Shown: positions 7,949 to 17,870, numbered from the stretch's first letter. The stretch is DNA of 45,444 nucleotides from Methanobacteriota archaeon (GCA_018659375.1 JABJMO010000004.1:1-45444), one strand, 5' to 3'. Notes: generated by a model from the sequence alone, not told the origin. Program-made: numbers and translations.

Positions 7949-10339
7949 TCACGAACCACAACTCAGACAGTCATCTGGAGTATCTAGACTACAAGCAATA
8001 GCTTCCAAACTAGTAACCTCTGCTCTGTCCGCCAAACCAGATACAGTTTGATCTTCGGCTTTCTTTTGCTCAACAGTGAATTGAATTGCATCGACAGCTG
8101 CTTTAGTCCTCAAGTAGTACATCCCAGTCTTAAGTCCCTTTTTCCATCCGTAGAAGTGCATTGAAGTAACCTTTGCAGGATTGGCATCAGTCATGTGGAT
8201 ATTCATTGATTGGCTTTGGTCGATGTAAGCACCTCGATCGGCAGCCATATCAATCACGTTCTTTTGCTTAATTTCCCAGGTTGTCTTGTATAGGTCCTTG
8301 AGCCTATCAGGTATTCCTGCGATATTTTGAATCGAGCCTTTGTGTCGCAAAATCTCATCTTTCATCTCCAAACTCCACAGACCTTGACTAATCAAATCCT
8401 TGATTAGGTGTTTATTTGGCACAATAAATTCACCAGAAAGAGTTCTTCTCACATATAGGTTAGATGTGAACGCTTCAAAACATTCATTGTTACCCAGAAT
8501 CTGTGATGTTGATGCAGTTGGCATTGGCGCTAGAAGTAGAGAATTTCTCATACCATGCTCAACGATCTCTGCCTTGAGTGAATCCCAATCCCACATACCA
8601 CTGTGTTCATTCATGTCCCACAAGTCGAATTGTAGTATTCCTTCACTGGCTGGAGAGCCTTTGAATGTTGAATAAGGGCCTTCAATAATGGCTTGGTCCT
8701 TGGATGCGGTGCATGATGCGTAGTAAATAGTTTCAAAAATTTCTTTGTTTAATTTCTTTGCTTCATCAGATTCAAAGTTCATCCCCAGCATAGCGAAAGT
8801 GTCTGCCAGACCTTGTACACCAAGACCAATAGGTCTGTGCCTCATGTTAGAATTTCTTGCTTCTTCCACCGGATAGTAATTTACGTCAATAACTCTGTTT
8901 AGATTCCCAGTGACGTGATAGGTCACATCATACAATGTTTGGAAATCGAATTCATTGCTATCTTCTTTGACAAACCTAGGCAAAGCAATCGATGCTAAAT
9001 TACAAACTGCCACTTCATCTTTGGCGGTGTATTCCATAATCTCTGTGCAAAGATTTGACGATCTAATAGTCCCCAAGTTCTTTTGGTTTGATTTTGTATT
9101 TGCTGCATCTTTGTAAAGCATGTAAGGGGTTCCTGTCTCAATTTGAGATTCTACAACCTTATCCCAAACTGTTCTTGCAGGTAGTGTTTCTCGAGCGAGA
9201 CCTTGTGCTTCATAAGATTCGAATAATTTCTTGAAATCCTCACCATAGGCGTCTTGAAGACCAGGGCATTCATTAGGACAAAAGAATGACCATTCGGCAT
9301 TGTTTTGCACTCTTTCCATAAACAAGTCTGGGGTCCATAATGCATAGAACAAATCTCTTGCTCTTAGTTCCTCTTTCCCGTGATTTTTCCTCAAGTCTAA
9401 GAACGCCAAGATATCAGGGTGCCATGGTTCTAGGTAAATTGCGATTGAGCCTTTTCTTTTGCCGCCACCTTGGTCAACATATCTTGCGGTATCGTTGAAT
9501 ACCCTCAACATTGGAACAATACCGTTGCTTTCACCATTTGTTCCCTTGATGTAAGAGCCTTTTGACCTGACATGATGTATTGATAGACCAATTCCACCTG
9601 CAGATTTAGAGATAAGTGCACATTGCTTCAAAGTGTCATAGATACCTACCAACGAATCATCTTGCATTGTCAACAAGAAACAGGAAGACATTTGTGGAGT
9701 CGGTGTACCAGAGTTGAATAAGGTAGGAGTTGCGTGGGTGAAGTAACCTTGACTCATCAAGTCATATGTGTGTAATGCTTTTTCAATATCACCGTGATGA
9801 ATACCAACTGAAACTCTCATCAACATGTGTTGCGGTCTTTCTGCTACTTGACCATTTAATTTCAACAAGTATGAACGTTCTAGAGTCTTAAATCCAAAGT
9901 AGTCATAATTGAAATCTCTGCCATAATCTATATGTTCGTCGAGAAGTTCTTTGTTGTCTTGGATAACCTTGTAGACTTCTTCAGAAATCAATGGTGCGTG
10001 AGCTCCTGATTCTGGATCAATAAATTCTCGAAGGTCGGTTACCACTTCTGAAAAGGTAGATTTTGTCGAACGGTGAAGATCATCTACACAGATTCTGGCT
10101 GCAAGTTTGCTGTAATCAGGGTGATGAGATGCTAATGATGCTGCAGTTTCAGCAGCCAACTGGTCAAGCTCTCTTGTGGACACTCCATCATACAAGCCTT
10201 CTATTGTGAGTTTGGTCAAATGCGCTGGATCAATCCATTTCTCATCCAATCCATATGTTAAGCTGGCCAACTTTTCTAGGATGGCATCGAATCTTACGTC
10301 TTCTCTTTCGCCTTTCCTATTTACTACTTGCATTGTCAT
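7949..10339 (-). CDS. nrdA: Class I ribonucleotide reductase, large subunit
   Basis: Catalytic subunit reducing NDPs to dNDPs, 796 aa. An ATP-cone occupies about residues 1-90. Active-site residues are visible: C220 (SSCFLL), N429-L-C431-x-E433 (NLCTEI) and C446 (AVCNLAS), with the C-terminal redox pair C791-LS-C794. These define an oxygen-dependent class I enzyme with allosteric overall-activity control. The sequence resembles the eukaryotic/bacterial long NrdA. The start at 10339 has AAGGAGG about 8 nt upstream; an ATG two codons in (10333) is less well placed. It lies downstream of nrdB on the same strand with a 61-nt gap, so the operon order is nrdB-nrdA. Confidence 0.96.
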   Translation of the reverse strand: MTMQVVNRKGEREDVRFDAILEKLASLTYGLDEKWIDPAHLTKLTIEGLYDGVSTRELDQLAAETAASLASHHPDYSKLAARICVDDLHRSTKSTFSEVVTDLREFIDPESGAHAPLISEEVYKVIQDNKELLDEHIDYGRDFNYDYFGFKTLERSYLLKLNGQVAERPQHMLMRVSVGIHHGDIEKALHTYDLMSQGYFTHATPTLFNSGTPTPQMSSCFLLTMQDDSLVGIYDTLKQCALISKSAGGIGLSIHHVRSKGSYIKGTNGESNGIVPMLRVFNDTARYVDQGGGKRKGSIAIYLEPWHPDILAFLDLRKNHGKEELRARDLFYALWTPDLFMERVQNNAEWSFFCPNECPGLQDAYGEDFKKLFESYEAQGLARETLPARTVWDKVVESQIETGTPYMLYKDAANTKSNQKNLGTIRSSNLCTEIMEYTAKDEVAVCNLASIALPRFVKEDSNEFDFQTLYDVTYHVTGNLNRVIDVNYYPVEEARNSNMRHRPIGLGVQGLADTFAMLGMNFESDEAKKLNKEIFETIYYASCTASKDQAIIEGPYSTFKGSPASEGILQFDLWDMNEHSGMWDWDSLKAEIVEHGMRNSLLLAPMPTASTSQILGNNECFEAFTSNLYVRRTLSGEFIVPNKHLIKDLISQGLWSLEMKDEILRHKGSIQNIAGIPDRLKDLYKTTWEIKQKNVIDMAADRGAYIDQSQSMNIHMTDANPAKVTSMHFYGWKKGLKTGMYYLRTKAAVDAIQFTVEQKKAEDQTVSGLADRAEVTSLEAIACSLDTPDDCLSCGS

Positions 10340-10400
10340 ATTTTGGCCTCCTTTGTCATGTTATAGAAATTCGCAGTAACTTACCTTCATCGCGTACGGT

Positions 10401-11444
10401 TCAAAAGTCTTCGTCTACGGAGAAGCGTTGTTGGACACTTCCTAGACTGGCGCCACCATCCTTGACACCGGATTTTTGGTACTCGCCAACTCTCTTTTCG
10501 AAGAAGTTGGTTTTACCTTGCATAGAAATCATTTCCATCCATGGGAATGGATTTGAAACGTTGTAAAGTTTGCTGCTGTTGAGTGAAACCAATAATCGAT
10601 CAGCCACGAATTCGATGTATTGTCGCATTAGTCCGGCATTCATTCCAATCAGTTCTACAGGGAGAGCGCTAGTTACGAACTCTGTTTCAATCTCCACTGC
10701 TTCGGCAATGATTCGATGAATCATATTTTCACCAGCGCCTCTGATTAATTTGTTGTGAAGTAGACAAGCAAAATCACAGTGTAGGCCTTCATCTCTAGAA
10801 ATTAGTTCATTGGAGAATGTCAATCCTGGCATTAAGCCTCGCTTCTTTAACCAAAATATAGCGCAGAATGAACCTGAAAAGAAGATCCCCTCAACTGCTG
10901 CAAAGGCGACTAACCTTTGAGCGAAAGAACCCTTTTTCCTCGACAGCCACTTCAGCGCCCAGGTACCCTTCTTGCGTACAGAGGGGACGGTTTCAAGAGC
11001 ATTGAATAAGTGAGTTTTCTCATCAGGGTCGGTGATGTAAGCGTCAATTAGTAGTGAGTATGTCTCAGCGTGTATATTTTCCATCATAATCTGGAAACCA
11101 TAGAAACAGCGAGCTTCCGCCCATTGAACTTCATCGGCGAAATTAGTTACTAGATTCTCATTCACAATCCCGTCACTTGCAGCAAAGAATGCCAAGACGT
11201 GCTTTAGGAAATGTTGTTCATTGGCGTTGAGTTTTTTCCAGTCTTTCGCATCCTCAGCCAAATCAATCTCTTCTGCGGTCCAAAATGCAGCAGCATGTAA
11301 TTTGTACATTTCCCATATATCTGAATGTTCAATTGGGAATAGGACGAATCTTTCAGGCGCTTCCTGAAGCATTGGTTCTATGTGTTCTTGGGAAAGGTCT
11401 ATGTCTGTTTCTTCTGTTGATTTTGTACTGTGGTCGATTACCAT
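10401..11444 (-). CDS. nrdB: Class I ribonucleotide reductase, small subunit
   Basis: Diiron/tyrosyl-radical subunit partnering NrdA, 347 aa. Iron ligands D91, E122 and H125 and the radical tyrosine Y129 are in the expected spacing (SDGIVNENL...[10 protein letters not shown]), so this looks like a classical class Ia protein with the radical Tyr retained. The C-terminal tail FSVDEDF resembles the tail that docks on the large subunit. GGAGGTGA lies 5 nt before the ATG at 11444. Oxygen dependence of radical generation supports an aerobic host. First gene of nrdB-nrdA; divergent from dut. Confidence 0.96.
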   Translation of the reverse strand: MVIDHSTKSTEETDIDLSQEHIEPMLQEAPERFVLFPIEHSDIWEMYKLHAAAFWTAEEIDLAEDAKDWKKLNANEQHFLKHVLAFFAASDGIVNENLVTNFADEVQWAEARCFYGFQIMMENIHAETYSLLIDAYITDPDEKTHLFNALETVPSVRKKGTWALKWLSRKKGSFAQRLVAFAAVEGIFFSGSFCAIFWLKKRGLMPGLTFSNELISRDEGLHCDFACLLHNKLIRGAGENMIHRIIAEAVEIETEFVTSALPVELIGMNAGLMRQYIEFVADRLLVSLNSSKLYNVSNPFPWMEMISMQGKTNFFEKRVGEYQKSGVKDGGASLGSVQQRFSVDEDF

Positions 11445-11499
11445 AATGTCACCTCCATGCTGTTTAGTCGCGCTGGATTTTGTCCTCCCCCGAAGAGGT

Positions 11500-11508
11500 G
11501 TATAATAC
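11500..11508 (-). promoter_or_regulatory. Putative nrdB TATA box
   Basis: GTATTATAC on the minus strand, itself an inverted repeat around its central base. A start site about 25 nt downstream (near 11479) would leave a leader of about 35 nt carrying the GGAGGTGA ribosome site of nrdB. A CCTC/GAGG mini-hairpin (11483-11497) falls close to the predicted transcript start. Motif-based only. Confidence 0.4.
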
Positions 11509-11510
11509 TA

Positions 11511-11544
11511 CCTCCACTGACTCCTGTGGAAATGGAGGTTTTTT
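11511..11544 (+). other. Hairpin with T-run in the nrdB/dut intergenic region
   Basis: Inverted repeat CCTCCA (11511-11516) and TGGAGG (11533-11538), with an inner TCC/GGA pair, followed on the plus strand by six T. It resembles a plus-strand terminator, yet no plus-strand gene ends here. It also sits immediately upstream of the putative nrdB TATA box, so it could instead be an operator. The rest of 11445-11717 (273 nt) shows only the promoters of nrdB and dut; short open frames there look non-coding. Confidence 0.4.
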
Positions 11545-11674
11545 GAGAGTTTATGTGAATTGGGAAAAACGACATAGACATGCACAATTGATTAAATCAC
11601 CTATCATAATCGGTCACTTGTTACCTACGATTTTCCGTCTCTTTTATTCCTTTGTTTCCACTGTAGCATGTAAG

Positions 11675-11684
11675 TTAAAATATA
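11675..11684 (+). promoter_or_regulatory. Putative dut TATA box
   Basis: TTAAAATATA centred about 38 nt before the dut ATG. A start site about 25 nt downstream would give a short leader of roughly 10 nt. No clear Shine-Dalgarno precedes dut, in keeping with a short-leader transcript. Confidence 0.4.
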
Positions 11685-11717
11685 CTTAGTAATTGTCAAT
11701 AACCGAGAGTTTTTCGC

Positions 11718-12173
11718 ATGGATATGAACCTGGAAGTCGAAGTAGGGATAGCAAAACTCGAGCCGGATGCAGTTACCCCGACCCAAGGCAGTGCACAAGC
11801 TGCAGGATGGGACCTGTATGCGCTTGAGGAAACTATCGTAAAAAAATATCAAAGTTCGATGATAAGAACAGGCATTGCTGTAGCCATACCTAGTGGTTGG
11901 GAAGGACAAATTCGATGTAGGTCATCCCTTGGTAAAAAAGGAATGATCATGCCTAACGGAGTTGGAACAATCGATTCGGATTACCGGGGTGAGTTAATGG
12001 TATTAGCAACCTGGATTGGCCAAGGGGAAGAATTCGTAGTCAGAAAAGGAGAAAGAGTTGCACAATTGCTATTTGCCCAAGTACCAACGGTCAAATTTAT
12101 TGAAATGAATTACAATGAACTTGGAATTACCGACCGAGGAGTTGGTGGTTTTGGCTCCTCAGGAGAGTTCTAG
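11718..12173 (+). CDS. dut: dUTP diphosphatase
   Basis: Trimeric-type dUTPase, hydrolysing dUTP to dUMP to keep uracil out of DNA and feed dTMP synthesis; 151 aa as usual. Motif 1 AGWDLYA (29-35), motif 2 RSSLG (68-72), motif 3 GVGTIDSDYRGE with the catalytic Asp near 86, and the C-terminal Gly-rich motif GVGGFGSSG that closes over the site are all present. It stands divergent from nrdBA, giving a compact dNTP module. ATG 11718 is the only sensible start; a second ATG two codons later is possible. Confidence 0.96.
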   Translation: MDMNLEVEVGIAKLEPDAVTPTQGSAQAAGWDLYALEETIVKKYQSSMIRTGIAVAIPSGWEGQIRCRSSLGKKGMIMPNGVGTIDSDYRGELMVLATWIGQGEEFVVRKGERVAQLLFAQVPTVKFIEMNYNELGITDRGVGGFGSSGEF

Positions 12174-12219
12174 CATTTGTCTTAAGTAGTATCGGAGAGA
12201 TATAGATACTTGAGAACAT

Positions 12220-13521
12220 ATGAAAGATAATTTCCACATAAATCAAGAGTTAGCCTTATTTGCCGTAATAGGAGTAATAGTTGTATTATTTTGGCGTAAA
12301 CCTAATTCTAAGAAATCTAGAAATGTGCGAGTACAACAAATATTTGCTAAACCCCCAAGTGCTTTTGGAGTATTTTTTGCTAAAACTATAATTTTAGCCA
12401 TATTAATAATTTCAGCCTCTGCTCTGATTGAATATTCAACCAACATCGCTGATTATGAAGAAATCAAATGTGATTCTATAGAACACAATCATCATCGCCA
12501 ATGTAATTATGAACAGTATACCTCAAACGATTTCAAATTACAATTAAACGGATTCTTATTAACCCCTGAAGTAGACTTAGGAGTTGAAGTTGGCGATGAG
12601 TTGCCCCACACAAACTCCCCCGATGGGCCATGGTTTTGGACATATTATATTGCTGGATGTTTAGTCTTGACTTCAGGATTTAGTCTGGCAAAGAAACGAC
12701 GAAAAACCCACGCTAGCGATATGATGGAGGCTGAGAGCAATCTCAGGCCAATAATTAGGCGATTAGCACTCGACCCTACAGGTGTTGTAGAAGGTAGAAT
12801 TGCCCTTCCTGAGCCAGTATCATGCTCAAAGACCGGCAGAAAAGAAACTAGAAGAATTGTAGTCATCTATTTCTTCTCTGCGTTTATGATGATTACCACC
12901 ATATTAAGCGTCTATGATTATTTTTACCGACTCGATTCCGAAATGAATATGGTACCAAAGCACGATTTCCAGGCATCTATACTTGCAATTATGGCTCTTG
13001 CGTTTGTAATAGCTGCCAACATTTCAATCAAATATCTAAGCGCAACCTATAGCGGCGAAGATGACTCTATGATACCCAACATACTAAGAAATCAACAAAA
13101 CATAACAAAGCAATCTGAACAAGAAAGAATGCGTGAACAACCTGTCTCGGCAAAAGACGTGCTCGAAGAACTTGCTAAGGAAATGCGTGCGGCAAGAAGA
13201 GAATCCGAACTGCTTAGAGGGCAGTTAGCTGAGACAAAAATAAAGCTCTCAGACCTTGAAGGGGAATTAGAAAAGAAAACTATTGAACTGGAGGGAATTC
13301 AAGCTGTCACCGTAGACATGGAAAGAATAATTCAAGAAAATGAACAACCAGGTAATAAGAATCTCTCCTTAATGGATTCTGTAATGGTAGGAGATAACCT
13401 GTTTAACGGAGATAAAATTGATCAACAAATTGTCAATGATCCAAAAGCCATCGCAAAAGCAGCCATAGAGGCTTACAAGGCTGGTCGAAAAGATTTGGAA
13501 AGTATCGAGTTTGATTTTTGA
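12220..13521 (+). CDS. Membrane protein with C-terminal coiled coil
   Basis: Not recognised. The 433-aa protein has five likely membrane helices: about residues 5-22 (LALFAVIGVIVVLFW), 46-66 (AKTIILAILIISASALIEY), 137-156 (FWTYYIAGCLVLTSGFSLA), 209-230 (VVIYFFSAFMMITTILSVY) and 248-268 (ASILAIMALAFVIAANISI). A Cys/His-containing segment between helices 2 and 3 is predicted extracytoplasmic or loop. A charged coiled coil (about 308-370, EELAKEMRAARRESELLRGQ onward) and an acidic tail follow. The plan resembles a membrane-anchored scaffold; function is unknown. It begins a plus-strand run of eight genes reaching 19077, with 19 nt before lipB. Confidence 0.7.
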   Translation: MKDNFHINQELALFAVIGVIVVLFWRKPNSKKSRNVRVQQIFAKPPSAFGVFFAKTIILAILIISASALIEYSTNIADYEEIKCDSIEHNHHRQCNYEQYTSNDFKLQLNGFLLTPEVDLGVEVGDELPHTNSPDGPWFWTYYIAGCLVLTSGFSLAKKRRKTHASDMMEAESNLRPIIRRLALDPTGVVEGRIALPEPVSCSKTGRKETRRIVVIYFFSAFMMITTILSVYDYFYRLDSEMNMVPKHDFQASILAIMALAFVIAANISIKYLSATYSGEDDSMIPNILRNQQNITKQSEQERMREQPVSAKDVLEELAKEMRAARRESELLRGQLAETKIKLSDLEGELEKKTIELEGIQAVTVDMERIIQENEQPGNKNLSLMDSVMVGDNLFNGDKIDQQIVNDPKAIAKAAIEAYKAGRKDLESIEFDF

Positions 13522-13540
13522 TTAAGTCTATGGCATAGCA

Positions 13541-14191
13541 ATGATTCGCAAGTTTATGGCTGAGGATAGACATGTCAATGTCCAATTCTTAGGAATTGTT
13601 GAATATGAGGAGGCTTTTTCGTTGATGAAAAACCTTCAAAATCAACGAATTAATGATGAAATAATTGACACAATGCTAATTTTGGAACATCCAGAAATAG
13701 TCACCGTCGGCCCTCGGGCAAGAAATGACGGAATTACTGCACCACCAAGTTATCCCACTTATTCAGTCGACAGAGGCGGTGGACTAACTTGGCACGGACC
13801 AGGACAGATAGTTGTTTATCCAATTTTCAAGTGGGATTTACCTGGTGAATCATCGGTGGCTAAAATTATCAAACTAATTGAGCAATGGGTAATAGATAGT
13901 TTAACCAACTTTGGAATTAAGTGCCACAGGGATGACAGAATGCAAGGTGTTTGGCTAGATGGATACAAAATTTGTAGCATCGGTTTATCTTTCCTAAGGT
14001 GGACTTCAAGACACGGTTTTACGATAAATCTCAATACTCCCTCTAACAGAGTTGAAGGGTTAGCTGGCTGCGGCTTAGAGTCGTCTACAACAACCTGTTT
14101 AGCAAGACTTGGCCATGAAATACCAAGGGACAAAGTCCTCAATTCTCTAATCGACACAATGCCCAAAATCTTGACTAGAAGCCAGAAATAA
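13541..14191 (+). CDS. lipB: Lipoyl(octanoyl) transferase LipB
   Basis: Transfers octanoate from acyl carrier protein (or an equivalent donor) to lipoyl-domain lysines, the step before LipA. Seen: RGGGLTWHGPGQ (78-89), the catalytic lysine K143 in GYKICSIG, RWTSRHGFTIN, and the catalytic cysteine C177 in LAGCGLESS. The full LipB signature argues against LplA or LipM ligases. An in-frame ATG at 13556 gives a shorter N-terminus that may be the true start; no strong ribosome site decides. It is separated from lipA and the dehydrogenase operon by about 6 kb but would act on the same E2. Confidence 0.93.
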   Translation: MIRKFMAEDRHVNVQFLGIVEYEEAFSLMKNLQNQRINDEIIDTMLILEHPEIVTVGPRARNDGITAPPSYPTYSVDRGGGLTWHGPGQIVVYPIFKWDLPGESSVAKIIKLIEQWVIDSLTNFGIKCHRDDRMQGVWLDGYKICSIGLSFLRWTSRHGFTINLNTPSNRVEGLAGCGLESSTTTCLARLGHEIPRDKVLNSLIDTMPKILTRSQK

Positions 14192-14242
14192 TACGAAAAT
14201 CACGATAAGAACAAATAATTGCCTAAGTGATTTAGGAATGTC

Positions 14243-15436
14243 ATGCCTACTTATTGGCCCCGATTTGATTTGTCTGAATTCGAAAATTCAGTACCGCCCA
14301 TCGAGTATTTGGATTGGTATATTCCCCGACTGATTCAAGAGCGTAAACATAATTTGTCATTTAGTGGGATGCAATACGACTGGGACATACCAAAACTACT
14401 GAAGGATGGGATTTACGACATAGGCAAGAAGCATATGGGGAAAATAGAAGACCCTAGGACAATTATCGCCAAGCGAGAAGGAGTTTCGGTAGATAATGTA
14501 TTGATTTGCCATGGAGCAACTCAAGGCATCAACTTATCATTACTAGCAACAATAACAAAACTAAGGAGTAAAAAACAAGACATAGTGGTTGCTGTTGAAT
14601 CACCAACCTATGCACCACTACCACAATCAGCCTTAATTTTGGCTGATGAGGTAATTAGAATCAAGCGTTACCCACCTAAAACCGGGATTGGAAATTGGCG
14701 CATAAATAAGGAAGAATGGGCTCTTGCGATTGAAAAATCAGACATATTAATGATTACACCAGTCTCTAATCCCAGTGGTTGGAATCTTAATTTTGATGAT
14801 AGAACGTGGATTGCAGATACGGCATATCAAAATAATGTTAGCATAATTGCTGATGAAGTTTACCTGGATGGTTATAGATCAAAAACAGATTATTACCCAA
14901 TGCATAAATACGGTAACGGCAACATATCCATCAACTCACTTACTAAGATTTATTCTCTTGGCCAAATTAGATTTGGGTGGATTATTTCAGACAAAGACAC
15001 TATCGAAATAGCAAGAAGGGTTTTTATGACATTTTCAGGGTCAATGGCCAGCCCAACAATGCGCATTGCGGGCGCTGCATTGCACAAATTGGATGAGGTT
15101 GATGCTGCCATAGAGGATTACCGGAATGAAAATTTACCCAAATTAAGAAAGGTATTGAAACGTTTTTCGATAATTTGGAATGAACCTGAAGCGGGGATAT
15201 TTGGTTGCTTTGAATTGCCAAATAAAATACTAGCAGAGGATTTTGCTGACGGGCCGTGTAAAGATAATGACTTATTGGTAATACCGGGTTCAATGTTTTG
15301 TGATAGCCTCAAAAATTGGGTTAGAGTGGCTTGGTCTATAGAACCGAAATCTTTTGAAACAGCCATTTACGCATTAGAAAAAGCGCTTGAATCGGCACTT
15401 ACTAGAAAACAAGTCAATAAAAGCAACAATACCTAG
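14243..15436 (+). CDS. PLP-dependent aminotransferase, class I/II
   Basis: Fold-type I aminotransferase of 397 aa. The cofactor lysine is K235 in SLTKIYSLGQIRFGW; NPSG (176-179) and DEVY (204-207) contact PLP; WVRVAW near 356 holds the Arg that usually binds the substrate carboxylate. The N-terminal region is unusually aromatic and acidic. No substrate can be assigned from sequence: aspartate/tyrosine/alanine-type enzymes and C-S lyase-like relatives share these motifs. About 50 nt separate it from lipB and 8 nt from ubiX, so it is probably in the same plus-strand transcript as ubiX. Confidence 0.88.
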   Translation: MPTYWPRFDLSEFENSVPPIEYLDWYIPRLIQERKHNLSFSGMQYDWDIPKLLKDGIYDIGKKHMGKIEDPRTIIAKREGVSVDNVLICHGATQGINLSLLATITKLRSKKQDIVVAVESPTYAPLPQSALILADEVIRIKRYPPKTGIGNWRINKEEWALAIEKSDILMITPVSNPSGWNLNFDDRTWIADTAYQNNVSIIADEVYLDGYRSKTDYYPMHKYGNGNISINSLTKIYSLGQIRFGWIISDKDTIEIARRVFMTFSGSMASPTMRIAGAALHKLDEVDAAIEDYRNENLPKLRKVLKRFSIIWNEPEAGIFGCFELPNKILAEDFADGPCKDNDLLVIPGSMFCDSLKNWVRVAWSIEPKSFETAIYALEKALESALTRKQVNKSNNT

Positions 15437-15444
15437 GCGCCTTC

Positions 15445-16014
15445 ATGGGCGAGATTGTTGTTGCTATAACTGGTGCATCCGGAGCTATCTACGGTAAGCG
15501 CTTGTTGGAAGTGCTTAATTCACACGGAAGAGACACTCGCCTAGTGGTTAGCAATGCCGGTGAAATTACGTTGCAGCACGAGTGCTCAATGTCCAAAGAA
15601 ACTCTAGCAGAAATGACAAATTCGGTCCTGGATGATGAAAAAAATATAGGCGGGAAGTCCGCCTCTGGGTCTGCTAAAATAGATGCTGTGGTAATTTGTC
15701 CCTGCTCAGGAACTACATTAGGGAAACTTGCGGCTGGAATAAGCGACAATCTTGTTACTAGGTCAGCGATTGTAGCAATGAAGGAACGCAGAAAATTAAT
15801 TTTGGTTCCAAGAGAAGCACCATATGCAACCATTCATCTAGAGAATATGACCAAACTATCATCATCAGGCTCAATAATAATTCCTGCATCTCCAGGATTC
15901 TACAATCATCCAAAAACCATCGATGACCTAGTAGACTTTGTGATTGCAAGAATATTAGACCACTTAGATATTGAACACGATGTTGGAAAAAGATGGACTG
16001 GGGATGAAATATAA
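15445..16014 (+). CDS. ubiX: Flavin prenyltransferase UbiX
   Basis: Makes prenylated FMN, the cofactor of UbiD-type decarboxylases, 189 aa. Motifs: ITGASGAIYG (8-17), CPCSGTTLGKLAAGISDNLVTR (about 90-111), LVPREAPY and ASPGFY, all typical of UbiX. The enzyme uses FMN and a dimethylallyl phosphate. No UbiD partner lies in the window, so the downstream decarboxylation is unknown; in archaea UbiX/UbiD-type pairs have been tied to quinone or mevalonate-linked chemistry. The ATG is 8 nt after the aminotransferase stop. Confidence 0.94.
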   Translation: MGEIVVAITGASGAIYGKRLLEVLNSHGRDTRLVVSNAGEITLQHECSMSKETLAEMTNSVLDDEKNIGGKSASGSAKIDAVVICPCSGTTLGKLAAGISDNLVTRSAIVAMKERRKLILVPREAPYATIHLENMTKLSSSGSIIIPASPGFYNHPKTIDDLVDFVIARILDHLDIEHDVGKRWTGDEI

Positions 16015-16067
16015 CTCATCCCACCGTCTAATTATTGAACTCCAACTACCACGGCGTATTGATTGGT

Positions 16068-17831
16068 ATGTCATCAAACGATTATGATAAGATGCTGGTA
16101 AGCGAACTGAGGTTAGAATTACAAAAGTTTCAACTCCCGACTTCTGGGAAAAAATCGGCATTAATCGATAGGCTAAAATTAAACATCTCGCAACAACCAA
16201 TGATTTCATTAGAAGCGGATCTTGTTGACGAAGAATCTAGATATGACGTGATTATGACCCGTATGAAAACCCAAGTAATCGGACCGCTAAATATTGGAGC
16301 AATTATCGCAATACTACTGTCAGTACTGATGATTTCCACAGTGCTAATCATCCAGCCGTCATGGCTTGGCTTTGGTGATGATTATGATTATGAATTGATC
16401 GACTTTGACCAACAACAAGCCAAAACTTTTGCTCAAGATTTAGTTGATTTAGGACACCCAGATTGGAAAGGTAGAATGAGTGGGACTGTTGAAGAAGCAA
16501 ACACCTCGCAATATATCCTAGACGAACTTGAAGCCATGGGGTACATTCCAGAACCAAATGAGTTCCAAGTACCAATGCACGCCATCAATTCTGAACCCAG
16601 TTTTAGACTTTGTATCCAAGGGATTAGTGGATTGTCACCGTGCGATGGACCGGTTGGGGCTTTAACTGGTGCTCAAGTGACTTCGTTTCAGCACCGAAGT
16701 GATTACGTAATTCAAGGTTTTTCTGGCCAATCACAATACATGTTCAATGACAATATCGAAGTTACAGATCTGGGCAATGGAACTGATCAAACACTTTGGC
16801 AATCAGCCACTGGAACAATTGGCTATGTTAGAGGAGATAGTTCCAAAATTGGCAATACTGAGATGTACAGCAATGCAGCCATCAATGATCTTGCCGGATT
16901 AATAAGTGTCAATAAAAATTATAATTGCGGCAAAATTGAAGCAAACGATTGTGTACCTATTTTTAAAGGCACCAACTATGATTTACTAGTGGAAGCAAAT
17001 GGTGGTAGTATACCAACCGAAATACCATTCATTTCAATGTCTAAAGACGCTGGAGATATATTTGAAACAATGGTAATCAATGCAAGCGAAGAACCTGCTT
17101 CCATAGAACTCATTATCGATGTCACTAATGATGAGGAACTAACTATTTATGCACCTTGTGGAAAAATACAGGGGCGTACTTCTCAAGTTGTTATTGCTGG
17201 TGGCCATCATGACACAGTATATCATGCGGAAGGTGCAGTGGATGATTCATCAGGAATCGCTACCGTTTTGGAAATTGCCCGTCAGATGGCTGAAATAATT
17301 AACCAAACTGGAACGCCTGAAAGAACTATCAAATTCTGTACTTGGGGTGGTGAGGAAGAAGGATTATGGGGCAGCCGTGCCTATGTTGAATCCATGCAGA
17401 GTAGCCTGCGGGAAAATCTTAGACTATACCTAAATTTTGACATGAATCACGTTGATGCTGATTTTGAAAACCGTGGCAATAGTTTGACACTTTTTACCAA
17501 TAATGAAGATGATTATGGACACATCAATCGTATCGCAGACTTATACAAGGAAGAAAGAAGCGAATTAGCCAACAAATACAACATTCAATTCGCCCTTCTT
17601 GACGGCAAGCAAGGTAGTGACAAAGAAATGCCGTGCAATTCTGATCACTGCCCGTTTGTTTATGATTTGGGTGGCGAAAATGGGCGAGCGGTTGTTTGCT
17701 ATGGTAGCGGTAGTTGGGAATACCACACATACCTAGATACAATGAGTAGATTCAACGAAGAATCGTTAGCAGTGTCTGGGACAATATATGGCACCTACAT
17801 GCGATTATTAGCCTACGACCTAAATGTATGA
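16068..17831 (+). CDS. SAP-domain, membrane-anchored M28 peptidase
   Basis: Fusion of three parts, 587 aa. An N-terminal SAP domain (about 5-40, MLVSELRLELQKFQLPTSGK onward), one membrane helix (about 77-97, IGAIIAILLSVLMISTVLII) and a large outside M28 metallopeptidase with an inserted PA-like region. Zinc ligands can be read: GGHHDTV (near 380), AVDDSSG, WGGEEEG (near 426), LNFDMNH (near 457) and EYHTYLD (near 552), so the site looks intact for two zincs. It is probably an aminopeptidase facing outside, with the SAP domain in the cytoplasm. The longer open frame begins at a TTG at 16035; ATG 16068 directly precedes the SAP domain and is preferred. Pairing of SAP with a secreted peptidase is unusual. 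Confidence 0.88.
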   Translation: MSSNDYDKMLVSELRLELQKFQLPTSGKKSALIDRLKLNISQQPMISLEADLVDEESRYDVIMTRMKTQVIGPLNIGAIIAILLSVLMISTVLIIQPSWLGFGDDYDYELIDFDQQQAKTFAQDLVDLGHPDWKGRMSGTVEEANTSQYILDELEAMGYIPEPNEFQVPMHAINSEPSFRLCIQGISGLSPCDGPVGALTGAQVTSFQHRSDYVIQGFSGQSQYMFNDNIEVTDLGNGTDQTLWQSATGTIGYVRGDSSKIGNTEMYSNAAINDLAGLISVNKNYNCGKIEANDCVPIFKGTNYDLLVEANGGSIPTEIPFISMSKDAGDIFETMVINASEEPASIELIIDVTNDEELTIYAPCGKIQGRTSQVVIAGGHHDTVYHAEGAVDDSSGIATVLEIARQMAEIINQTGTPERTIKFCTWGGEEEGLWGSRAYVESMQSSLRENLRLYLNFDMNHVDADFENRGNSLTLFTNNEDDYGHINRIADLYKEERSELANKYNIQFALLDGKQGSDKEMPCNSDHCPFVYDLGGENGRAVVCYGSGSWEYHTYLDTMSRFNEESLAVSGTIYGTYMRLLAYDLNV

Positions 17832-17870
17832 TTGCGAGAGTTTCAAAACCATAAGGCAACAGGGTTGAAC

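Noticed and set aside
11480-11689. 69-codon frame between nrdB and dut
   Set aside because: It runs through the hairpin and both putative promoters, has no ribosome site and reads like random intergenic sequence.
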